A stretch of 64,000 nt of DNA from Chrysophaeum taylorii. Its lineage: Eukaryota; Sar; Pelagophyceae; Pelagomonadales; Pelagomonadaceae. The stretch covers positions 62,001 through 126,000 of the forward strand of contig JAQMWT010000149.1 in the NCBI GenBank assembly GCA_029834535.1, given 5' to 3'. A program made the position numbers and the translations under genes. This document shows positions 56,872-64,000 of this stretch, piece after piece (within the stretch, counting starts at the first letter, position 1; each line of letters begins with the position of its first letter). Below the pieces are notes generated by a model that was not told where the DNA came from, did not search any database, and saw only the letters and a list, made by a program, of their open reading frames with translations.

Positions 56872-58561
56872 ATGTTGCGCATCTTGTCGTTGTTGATGTT
56901 GGGCGCGTGCTCTGGCGTCGTCCGAAAGCACGAGCTCGCCGTGGTGCCGTGCAGCGACACCGAGAGTGGCGAGGCGGAGGGAAAAGCGTCGAACGGGTGG
57001 TCGCCGCTCTTCTCGGCGGTACGGGCTGTCTACAATCGGAGCCCCGTGAGCGGCGCAGTGAACGTGGTGACGCCGCAGTTCGCAGTCGTGCGGCGTCAAA
57101 ATCCGACGCACCCCTCACTCGGCTGGTAGGTTGCGAACGCGGTGCGAGTGGGCGTGAATCAGATTCCGCAGCACGTAACGCTTCTGACGGGCGCGGCGAC
57201 GGCCGCGGCGATCCTCCCGGTAGGTACTAGGTGGAGTCCCTTTTAAAATAAAGGGGATTGCGCGCGCGCAGATCGGGCCGCAGCAGCTCCTGGTGAAAAC
57301 TGTCGCGGCGTGCGGCCTCCTGAAAGCGAGCTACTCGATGTATCAAGCGAGCCGACTCGCGCTCGCGCCGCTCGACGATACGGAGGGCCGCTGGGCGGTC
57401 GTGACGGGGTGCGGCGAGATCTCGGGGATCGGAGCGAGCACGGCGCGGAGCCTCGCCGCGCGGGGCTACGACGTCGTGGTCGTCGCCGGCCGCGACGGCG
57501 ACGCGAGGGCCCTCGCCAGGTGCCTCCGCCTCGATTTTGGCACGCAGTGCATCGCCGTAGCGGCCGATTTCGAAACCGACGCCGCCGCCTCCGTTCGCGC
57601 CCTTCGCCGGACGCTTCGGTGCGCGCGACACCCCCACCGTGCTGCACGAACCAACAACAACGTATAGGCGCGCGAATATTACGGGCGCCGTCGACATCAT
57701 GGTTCACTCGCCGCCTCGAGGCGTACTGTTCGAGACGAGAAGTCACAAGAAGAAAAAGCGGCAGCAACGAGAGCCGGCCGTGGATCCCGTGCCAACGAGC
57801 GACACCCCCAGGCAGCCGGCCTTTTTTTCTTCTTCTTCTTCTTCTTCTTCTTCGGAGGCGCCGCCGCCCTCGACGCCGTTTCCATGGTTCCCCGTCCCCG
57901 TACCCGTCCCAGTCCCCGACGCCCCCCCCCCCGCGGTCGAGGAGGAGGATGAGGACGACGAGGAGCGCGACGTTTTGTGGGATACGGCGCTTCAGACCCG
58001 GTGCTCCGCGAGCAGCCACCTCGCGCAGCTCTTCGGCGCGGAGATGGCCTCGCGCGGCCGCGGCCGCTGCGTCTTTGTCGTGGGTGGCGGCACGCTCCTC
58101 GACATGACGCCCGCGACCAACTATGACGCCGTGAGCTTTTCGTTTTTTACCATCCTTCAGACCTTGGTCGGCAGGCGCTCCGCTGTACCGCGCGTTCCAC
58201 CCTCGAGGCCGCCGACGCCTACACGCGCACTCTCGCTTCCTCGTTGCGCGTCGATCTCGCCCGTTACGGCGTCGGCATCACCGTCGCGACCCGCGACGTT
58301 ACCAACTTTCTCACGCCCTTGCGTTCCTGGCGACCCGCGCGCCGCGCCGACCGCCTGTCTCCCGGCGACCGCCTCGTCGACGCCGTTCTTAGAGGCGAAG
58401 ACAAGATTACGCTCTACCGCGGCGACCATCGCGCCGACCGTTTCCCGCCGCTCGCGCCGTGCGAGACCGACGCTTCGTCTTCGGAGATGATATCCGCTCA
58501 CTCCGTTCGACATACGCCACCTCGGTTCACGCCCGCCCGGCACCACGCTCCCCTCCTCTAG
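56872..58561 (+). CDS. Short-chain dehydrogenase/reductase, five exons
   Basis: Inferred exons are 56872-57066, 57130-57219, 57272-57618, 57668-58130 and 58175-58561, with introns of 63, 52, 49 and 44 nt, giving 493 residues. The Rossmann start RWAVVTGCGEISGIGAS (about 136-151) has two extra residues compared with TGxxxGIG. The next landmarks are YDVVVVAGRD, a D in AVAADFET, and GAVDIMVHS in the position of the NNAG strand. The NYDA segment near the end of exon 4 followed by AYTRTLASSLRVDLARYGVG matches the SDR region containing the YxxxK helix, but no clear Lys is present. The N-terminus is hydrophobic, as in membrane-bound 3-ketoacyl-CoA or ketosphinganine reductases. Exon 4 has a Ser/Pro/Glu low-complexity insert. 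The first intron boundary is the least certain. Confidence 0.6.
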
Positions 58562-59024
58562 TCGCTCGCCACGTTTCTTTGTTGATACCCCGTCTATCTC
58601 GAGAGAGGGCGCGATCGTCGACTCGACTCTGGTGGGCTCGCTTCATTTCTCTTCCAAGAGCGGTGCTGTGCTTTTTACAAGGGGGGCGCACTTTTTACTT
58701 GTTCCACTACTCGGTGTGGGCAAAGTCGGCAGCCGGTCGCACGTCGCTCGAATTCCTCTTGCGGGACCGCCTTCCTAATTATAATAATAATAATAATAAT
58801 ATGAACAAGGCCGGACAGTAGTCCCCACATCGTCATGCCATTGTGTGTGTCGCGCTGGAGGGTGCGATTAACGTAGTAGTATCATCATTGCGACGACGAC
58901 GTCAACGCAAACTCCTCTTATTTTTGAAGACCGGGGGTCGATGTCTTCGTTGAAAATCTTAGTCAGAGATACCTAAGATATTCGTTTGCAGTTTTGGCGC
59001 TGTTGGAGAGAAAGCGCCGAAGCG
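58562..59024. other. Intergenic region
   Basis: An AAT microsatellite of about 7 units lies at 58778-58800. GACGACGACGTCAACG lies near 58893-58908. No gene recognised. Confidence 0.6.
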
Positions 59025-59957
59025 ATGCCGCCAAGTAGTCGACCTCGCGGTCGCGCGACGCGCAGGAAGCGCTGTGCGAGCGTTAAACTTGGGGACCCGT
59101 CGCGACGCGTCAGCGTGACGCTACCCCTGACACTCCGCGAATTCCAAAGTCGCGTTGTCCAGCTCTTTGGCGTTGGCAAGACCTTTTCGCTGTGGCTCGA
59201 TCCAGGATCGCAGGGTCGGGCGCCCGGGCGCGGCCGCGTGCGCGTAGTGTCCGAAGCCGACTACTGCCGTATCGCCGACAACGACGTGATCGTGTTGACC
59301 GTCGACGGACGTGAGGTCGATCCCAATGAATTGTGTCGTTCGAGCACGATGCAGCTCGACTTCCGACCGTGGCCATACGTTAAGGAGAAGCCAAGAAAAA
59401 GAGATCCCGCGCTTGACGCGTCCAACGCTCAATTTTGGGGTGAGAGTACGCACAAGCGCGACTTTCTCGAGCCTCCACCAAACCACCCGCGGACGAAAGC
59501 AGCAAAGCCGCGCGAGCGTACGATAGTCCCAAGAAAGTTCACGACGACCACCACTTACGGCGACGATTTCATTGCGCACCCGATCGTCGTATCGGCGAGG
59601 CGTGAGCCCGAGGAAGCTCGTGCGAAGTCGGCGCCCTTCACGCACGTCAGCTCCTACGCCATGGATTACGGTGGAAATCACAAGTCCTTCATAGCACCCA
59701 AGCCCTTCATACCTTCTGACAAGCAGCGCTCCTCGTTTACCGCCAACGGCGGATCCATGATATCGACGTACCAAGCCGAATATCCCGAACATTCCGTGTC
59801 GGATCTGCCCAGAATGCGAAAAAACACGGCGCCAGTCTTTTCCACGCCGTTCAGCGGCCGTTCGACGTATGAAAGAGATTACACCGAAAAGAAGATCAAC
59901 AGATCTCGAACCGTACACCTGGAGCCTCAAGCTACCATGAAGAACAAACCCGCATGA
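59025..59957 (+). CDS. SAXO-like (FAM154-type) axonemal microtubule protein with N-terminal ubiquitin-like/DCX-like domain
   Basis: 310 residues from ATG at 59025. A TTG at 58986 would add 13. Residues about 22-115 form a compact beta-grasp-like domain: RRVSVTLPLTLREFQSRVV, FSLWLDPGSQG, ADNDVIVLTVDG. The remainder contains spaced Mn-type motifs: ESTHKRDFLE, TTTYGDDFIAHP, VSSYAMDYGGNH, ISTYQAEYPEH and RSTYERDYTEK, about 30-40 residues apart with Pro/Lys-rich linkers. SAXO-family repeats of this form bind and stabilise ciliary doublet microtubules from the lumen. This implies a flagellated cell type. The beta-grasp N-terminus is not usual for SAXO proteins and might be a microtubule-binding DCX relative. 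No intron. Confidence 0.7.
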   Translation: MPPSSRPRGRATRRKRCASVKLGDPSRRVSVTLPLTLREFQSRVVQLFGVGKTFSLWLDPGSQGRAPGRGRVRVVSEADYCRIADNDVIVLTVDGREVDPNELCRSSTMQLDFRPWPYVKEKPRKRDPALDASNAQFWGESTHKRDFLEPPPNHPRTKAAKPRERTIVPRKFTTTTTYGDDFIAHPIVVSARREPEEARAKSAPFTHVSSYAMDYGGNHKSFIAPKPFIPSDKQRSSFTANGGSMISTYQAEYPEHSVSDLPRMRKNTAPVFSTPFSGRSTYERDYTEKKINRSRTVHLEPQATMKNKPA

Positions 59958-60772
59958 ATCGCGATGAACGTATGACGTGCTGCTTTCGTGTTCGCTGTCG
60001 TCGCTGCCAACCGGCTCCCAACTCTTGATGAGCGCGAACTTCGAAGCGAAGGAGCTAATATACACTGTGCTGAACTCTCGAGCCCCGACTTGCGTGATGC
60101 CTTTCGACTGTATGTGTGCCTGAAAGAAATTTAACTATATGTCTTCCCATACGGAATCGTGATGATTACTGATGATGTGTCGGGTAGGTCCACGAGTCTT
60201 TGCCGTCGGGCGGGCTATTGCGCGCAAACGCACGATGACTCGATGGACCGCCTAATGCGGCTTGCGGACCACCACGCGCAATAAGCGACTTGTAGTCTTT
60301 CGGATGGTTTCACAGTTTCGGGATTTTTTTTTAATTGCGGCCTATTATACTCCAAGTGCACTCACTACCTAAGTGGTAGCGGATGTTGGGGATTTTGAAT
60401 ATTCAATGGCTTCCTTCCTTCCTTCCTTCCTTCCTTTCCTTCCTTCCTTCCTTCCTTCCTTCCCTCCTTCCTTCCTCCCTTCCTTCCTTCCTTCCTTCCT
60501 CATTTGGCGTTCCATCCACGCCCCCGCTTCGACTCAGGCACCCTGTCGAACGAACCTTTGACTCGCTCTTATCGTCAACACACGTAAGTTCAGCGTTACT
60601 ACTACTCGAGTGGCTGTATCTCGCCCCAGAAGAGCCTTTACTACTGACTTCGAATGGCGTAGGAGTCCACTTCAACCACGCCACCGTCAAAATAGAGCTA
60701 CGTAGCCCCACATTCGACGTAGCACTGGAGTTCGGACGGACGGATGGCCGAAAGTGTACCACACTACATATC
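59958..60772. other. Intergenic region
   Basis: Contains the TTCC microsatellite listed separately. The frame over it encodes only Phe/Leu/Pro/Ser repeats and is not a gene. Confidence 0.6.
60408..60500. repeat. (TTCC)n microsatellite
   Basis: About 22 TTCC units with a few CTCC or TTTCC variants. Confidence 0.97.
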
Positions 60773-61597
60773 TTACCGCTTTAACCGGTAGAATGTGCCC
60801 GCGAGGTGGTCGGGACCTGGGAAGACAATGTTGTAGTTCCCTTTGCCACCGACAGCATGGTGTCCGATATGGTTCGTCAAAAGCCATCGCGCATATCGAT
60901 GACCGGTAGGAACGCCCTCGACGTAGGGCAGGCCGTCATCCCAGCTGATGGTACTTTCGAGGCTATGACTGTCGACATGAAGGCGGTTCCAGAGAACGCC
61001 GTGGTATAGACTGACGAGCGCGGCGGCAAATGGGGTGGGCCAGGCGGGTAGATCAAAACTAGCGAGTTGGCAGACGCTCGAAGAAACGAGGCTGCCGATA
61101 ACAATCGAGAGAGTTGACGTGAGGTAATTAAAGCGAATGCCTTTGTAGTTGTAGCCGTCTTCCATCGTCATGTCGTCCCTTGTATCGACGTGGTGCTGGA
61201 CGTGGAGGCGGTTCCACCGGGCAAATATACGGTCGCGCCACGTTCCGCGCGTGGCGTGCATGCACCAACGATGAAACGTATACTCGAATACCGAGAACGC
61301 AACGTACTGAATGAGAACGAGCCGGACGAAGGCAGGCAAGGCATCCGCAGTGATCGCAACGCCCATAAGACCAAAATACGCGACGCCCAAGGCGCGCGCG
61401 TAAGGCTTGCGCTCGAATGTGGCCCGTGTCGCCAATAGTCGGGGATCGAGCTTCTTGTCTTCCCGAGTGGCGGCGGTCAGAACATCCTCTTCTTGCGCGG
61501 CCGGCGCACCGCGAGTTATTGACATGACGTGCGGGCGCGGAGGGGCGGCGAACGGCTGTACAGCACGTAGGCATAGCGCGAGGAAGATCGACTTCAT
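60773..61597 (-). CDS. Fatty acid hydroxylase/sterol desaturase superfamily enzyme, probably plastid-targeted
   Basis: 274 residues from ATG at 61597. A GTG at 61606 would add three. The leader MKSIFLALCLRAVQPFAAP is hydrophobic and ends in a Phe-Ala-Ala-Pro motif, like the ASAFAP cleavage region of heterokont bipartite plastid signals. The di-iron histidine boxes are HRWCMH (109-114), HVQHH (132-136), a His-containing stretch HVDSHSLE, and HIGHH (243-247). Hydrophobic segments at about 70-108 and 155-205 place it in a membrane. The family hydroxylates or desaturates lipids, sterols or carotenoids; the exact substrate is not readable, and carotenoid or galactolipid substrates would fit a plastid location. 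The gene is divergent from NDUFS6 with 61 bp between the start codons. Confidence 0.8.
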   Translation of the reverse strand: MKSIFLALCLRAVQPFAAPPRPHVMSITRGAPAAQEEDVLTAATREDKKLDPRLLATRATFERKPYARALGVAYFGLMGVAITADALPAFVRLVLIQYVAFSVFEYTFHRWCMHATRGTWRDRIFARWNRLHVQHHVDTRDDMTMEDGYNYKGIRFNYLTSTLSIVIGSLVSSSVCQLASFDLPAWPTPFAAALVSLYHGVLWNRLHVDSHSLESTISWDDGLPYVEGVPTGHRYARWLLTNHIGHHAVGGKGNYNIVFPGPDHLAGTFYRLKR

Positions 61598-61658
61598 CAC
61601 ACCCACGTCAGTGAACTGTAGACGTTGAAACGGCTCTTTTGGCTAGGTCGTCAGCAGC
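61598..61658. promoter_or_regulatory. Very short bidirectional spacer (hydroxylase / NDUFS6)
   Basis: 61 bp between two divergent ATG codons. No TATA element is visible. Confidence 0.4.
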
Positions 61659-62063
61659 ATGAGTGGGTCCGCGATGGTGCTGCGACGCGTCGCGGCGACT
61701 CGAAGCGCCTTCCTGCGCGCGGCGGAACCGCGCTTCTTTACAACTGCTGGCGCGAGTCCGGTGCAGGTTCGTCAGTTGAAAGTCCGGAGTGACGACCGCG
61801 ACCGCGCAGTATGGCCTCGGCCCGCATCGAAGCAACGCCGAGGAGTTGATTAGCGCGGTCCCCGTCATCAAGGTCAAGGGCCACACGGCGATGTGTAACG
61901 GCGGCGGTGGTGCGCTCGGCCATCCTATCGAGTAGGTACCTCCTCGCTCTGCCGCCGCCGACGTGCGCGCAGGTACATCCAACTAAATACCGTGAATCCT
62001 GAGGAGCCGAGCGTCTGCAAGTACTGCGGTCTGCGTTACGTCATGGACCCGGATTTTCATTGA
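61659..62063 (+). CDS. NDUFS6: NADH dehydrogenase (complex I) iron-sulfur protein 6, zinc-finger CHCC subunit
   Basis: Three exons (61659-61760, 61810-61931, 61973-62063) with introns of 49 nt (GTGCAG...GCGCAG) and 41 nt (GTAGGT...GCGCAG); 104 residues. The N-terminus (VLRRVAATRSAFLRAAEPRF) is Arg/Ala-rich without acids, typical of a mitochondrial presequence. The spliced C-terminal half has HTAMCNGGGGALGHPIEY and VCKYCGLRYVMD, which gives the C-x(8)-H-...-C-x2-C zinc site of the CHCC domain with the family's GGGGALGHP signature. The protein is required for late assembly of the matrix arm of complex I. Length matches the family (about 100-125). Splice sites were chosen because they restore the signature in frame. 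Divergent from the hydroxylase gene. Confidence 0.88.
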
Positions 62064-62338
62064 TTCACGACTAGCACCCCGAAGTGAAAAAAAACGCCTA
62101 TGCGCCGTCGATCTTCGGGCCGACGGCCACGTGAAAGGAACAGAGCTGCCGATGCTGCTGAGCGGAGTGCGTCGGTGTGATACGTAGCATGCTTTATTAA
62201 TATGGGTTTGGGATTTATGGCTATCTAACGAGCGTCCAGCTGCGCCGGCGCCCAAATCGTTTGTTGAACTATGCGCAGACACACTCCCCGTTGGGGAAAA
62301 TCGAGACTTTAGGTAGTATAGAGCTTTAATTTGGCCGA

Positions 62339-62386
62339 AGCACCTCTTGGCGCTGCCGTCTGTGTGTCTTTTTGGCAAGAGGTGCT
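62339..62386. repeat. Hairpin, 11-bp stem
   Basis: AGCACCTCTTG (62339-62349) pairs perfectly with CAAGAGGTGCT (62376-62386) around a 26-nt loop. Confidence 0.75.
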
Positions 62387-62421
62387 CCGCTTGACCACGG
62401 CGAGCCGCTATAGACGAAAGG

Positions 62422-62454
62422 CGTGCGGCAGTTTTCAGTGAAAATTGCCGCACG
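62422..62454. repeat. Hairpin, 15-bp stem with 3-nt loop
   Basis: CGTGCGGCAGTTTTC, loop AGT, GAAAATTGCCGCACG. All positions pair except one that would be G-U in RNA. It could be a transcription terminator-like structure, a structured RNA element or a MITE remnant; function unknown. Confidence 0.8.
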
Positions 62455-62642
62455 TCCGATTCGGCGGGATCCCCCCACGTCGTTGGTATGTTGGTGCATT
62501 GGGGCATAGGCTGCTGTTTCGATAGCTTGCGCTTACCCTGCATCTCTCTCTTGTCGTTCTTCTGTAACTCAACATCACTGCGAGACGCACACGAAAGAAT
62601 ATTATTATTCTTTCGCGTTTGAAGCGTTTGTACAGAAAGCTA

Positions 62643-63851
62643 ATGTTGTTGTTCTTGAGTCTCGTTGGATTATGGAGCGTGAGGACGTGGCTTCGGAGGA
62701 GCCCCGTGCTTGGGGCCCACGACGAGTTTAAGGAGATGGTTTCCGCCGCAGGCGAGTGCGCAACGACAATCGAATTCCCGGGGCGCGAGCCTGGTCGCTT
62801 CGAGCTGTTCGCTATGCGACAGTCGATATGCTCTCAAAAGGTCCGGTGCTGCTTGATGCTCAAGGAGAATCAGTTCGTCGAACACGAGATGGTGCCGTTC
62901 AAGAATTATGAGCCCGCTTACGCTAGACTCCGGCAGGCCGCGGGTGCTGCGGTCATGACGCCTCGCGCGTGGGATGGGTCGTCGTCGGCGTCGGTCCACG
63001 GCGTCGATCCGCTCGTCGTGCCAACGCTCGTCGACAACGCTGCGCGCCGTGTTATTGTCGATTCCAAGGCGATTGTGGAGTACATTGATCGGGAAGTCGC
63101 TTCGGACTCGCTGCAAACGTGTAACGACGACGTTCGAACGCACCTCGCCATCGTCGACGAATTTCCACATCCCGGACTATTGTACCACGGCGATCCAGAT
63201 CACGACTCGCGGCCCGAGGCGCTCAAAACTCCCATGGGACACTATGGCGAGCTCATGATCGCCACCCTCGAGGAGTGGTTGAGCCGGGCTGATCTCCCGG
63301 CAGACCTTCGACCGCTCTACGACGTCAAATTGAAAAAAGCAAAAATGATTTGGACTGGAGCTGGTGATACCGCGCCTCTGGGTGACCTCGGCGATTTCCA
63401 TCGCACCTGCATCCGGAAAGCCCGGCGTTGCCTCGATTTCCTCGACGCCGAGCTGCTCGAAGACAAGATGCCGACCGGCCCCAAACCTTCTGCCGCGGAC
63501 GTCGCCTGGTTCGTCACGCTTCTCAGAATCACCGAATTGGGGTTGGCCGAGGAGCTCATCAACCCCCGCGTCGAGGCTTACCTCCACCGGCTCCTCGGCC
63601 ACCCCAAGCTCCTCGACACCTTCATCTGGAGCCACTTGCCCTCGCCTCACTTGACGCCCATTCTCCTGGAACGCGCGGGCAAAGAAGCCGCGCAAGACAA
63701 CGACGCCCAGGTCGCCGCGTGGCAAGTTGGCCGCGTCGACGTCGAGGCGCACGGCACCGACAAAGACGCCCTACGTCGCGCCAGTCAACGCCGCATGGCC
63801 TTTCTTCGCTCCTATGGAACCACTGCAGTCGGCGCCGTTTCCGCCCGATGA
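62643..63851 (+). CDS. Glutathione S-transferase-like protein with N-terminal membrane segment
   Basis: 402 residues from ATG at 62643. A TTG at 62619 would add eight. A short hydrophobic segment at the N-terminus (LLLFLSLVGLWSV) suggests a membrane anchor or targeting signal. A thioredoxin-fold GST-N domain follows (about 45-150): FELFAMRQSICSQKVRCCLM with the CSQKVR catalytic-type loop, DPLVVPTLVD with the cis-Pro, and VIVDSKAIVEYID for glutathione gamma-Glu binding. The all-helical GST-C domain extends to about 335, with PSAADVAWFVTLLRI as the N-capping region. The Cys-containing active-site loop is closer to omega, beta or dehalogenase-type GSTs than to Tyr/Ser classes. The C-terminal 60 residues are a charged extension. 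Role could be glutathione-dependent reduction or conjugation; substrate unknown. Confidence 0.8.
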   Translation: MLLFLSLVGLWSVRTWLRRSPVLGAHDEFKEMVSAAGECATTIEFPGREPGRFELFAMRQSICSQKVRCCLMLKENQFVEHEMVPFKNYEPAYARLRQAAGAAVMTPRAWDGSSSASVHGVDPLVVPTLVDNAARRVIVDSKAIVEYIDREVASDSLQTCNDDVRTHLAIVDEFPHPGLLYHGDPDHDSRPEALKTPMGHYGELMIATLEEWLSRADLPADLRPLYDVKLKKAKMIWTGAGDTAPLGDLGDFHRTCIRKARRCLDFLDAELLEDKMPTGPKPSAADVAWFVTLLRITELGLAEELINPRVEAYLHRLLGHPKLLDTFIWSHLPSPHLTPILLERAGKEAAQDNDAQVAAWQVGRVDVEAHGTDKDALRRASQRRMAFLRSYGTTAVGAVSAR

Positions 63852-64000
63852 TGAGAGGTGCCGCCCTATGTTGCTTCCGAGATGTGGAGGGGCGAGTGCA
63901 TGTGCATGTGAGTGAATGCTGCGGCTGCAGCATTTATGGGGGCTCGGGGTCTTACCCCCGTCCATTGGCACACTCCTTCATCGCGGCCGCAGATGTTTAC
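63852..64000. other. 3' flank of the GST-like gene
   Basis: No coding sequence recognised before the window ends. A TGCTGCGGCTGCAGCA partial palindrome is at about 63917-63932. Confidence 0.5.

Larger units (their letters stand above)
62064..62642. other. Intergenic region with strong hairpins
   Basis: Two hairpins are listed separately. A 186-codon minus-strand frame covers the NDUFS6 exons and this region but has no domain and is treated as a shadow. The palindrome GAAAGAATATTATTATTCTTTC is at about 62592-62613. Confidence 0.5.

Noticed and set aside
60373-60561. 62-codon frame over the TTCC repeat
   Set aside because: It is translation of a tetranucleotide microsatellite.
61983-62543. 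A 186-codon minus-strand frame over NDUFS6 exon 3 and its 3' flank
   Set aside because: Overlaps a supported exon and has no recognisable motif; composition looks random.

Overview
The window is eukaryotic nuclear DNA, most likely from a photosynthetic stramenopile (heterokont alga, perhaps pelagophyte-like). Four observations support this. Porphobilinogen synthase (5639-6823) and a fatty-acid-hydroxylase-type enzyme (60773-61597) both start with a hydrophobic leader followed by a Phe-containing motif, as in secondary-plastid bipartite targeting. The porphobilinogen synthase is the Mg-type of plastids. A SAXO-like axonemal protein implies a flagellated stage. Genes are GC-rich and mostly intron-poor, and the introns that can be inferred are very short (41-123 nt, GT-AG). 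The species assignment is inference.

Layout. 1-5000 holds degenerate repeat-rich DNA, an edge-truncated ORF and a coiled-coil ORF. 5600-16400 is a run of minus-strand genes: porphobilinogen synthase, an EF-hand-like/IQ/C2/PH protein, an ankyrin protein and a membrane-anchored GH5 glycosidase. The GH5 gene is divergent from a 1567-residue GT2 polysaccharide synthase (16399-21102). Next come a cyclic-nucleotide-regulated AGC kinase (22344-24998) head-to-head with an endonuclease/exonuclease/phosphatase protein, a CmcJ/AsaB-type putative Fe/2OG oxygenase, an LRR protein, a tandem lineage-specific family with a dead middle copy (30200-32914), a three-exon MORN protein and an armadillo protein.

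The most unusual locus is 39791-45807. It is a single-pass membrane protein assembled from an inactivated 5'-nucleotidase, a periplasmic-binding/ANF-type ligand domain, a transmembrane helix, two WWE domains, an SH3-like domain and a C-terminal PARP catalytic domain with an H-Y-I triad. It reads as a cell-surface receptor with a cytosolic mono-ADP-ribosyltransferase.

46300-50830 is a repeat island. It contains a long inverted repeat pair, direct repeats, minisatellites and a broken Helitron/PIF1-type helicase. The right end (51500-64000) has a secreted protein, a small EF-hand-like ORF, a terminal nucleotidyltransferase, a five-exon SDR oxidoreductase, a SAXO-like protein, the hydroxylase, a three-exon NDUFS6 (complex I) gene and a GST-like protein.

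Functional links are limited, as is usual in a nuclear genome. The clearest are GH5 with GT2 (beta-glucan breakdown and synthesis sharing an upstream region), cyclic-nucleotide and ADP-ribose signalling genes, and two closely spaced divergent pairs (kinase/EEP and hydroxylase/NDUFS6). All exon joins were inferred from reading frame and splice consensus, without transcript evidence.
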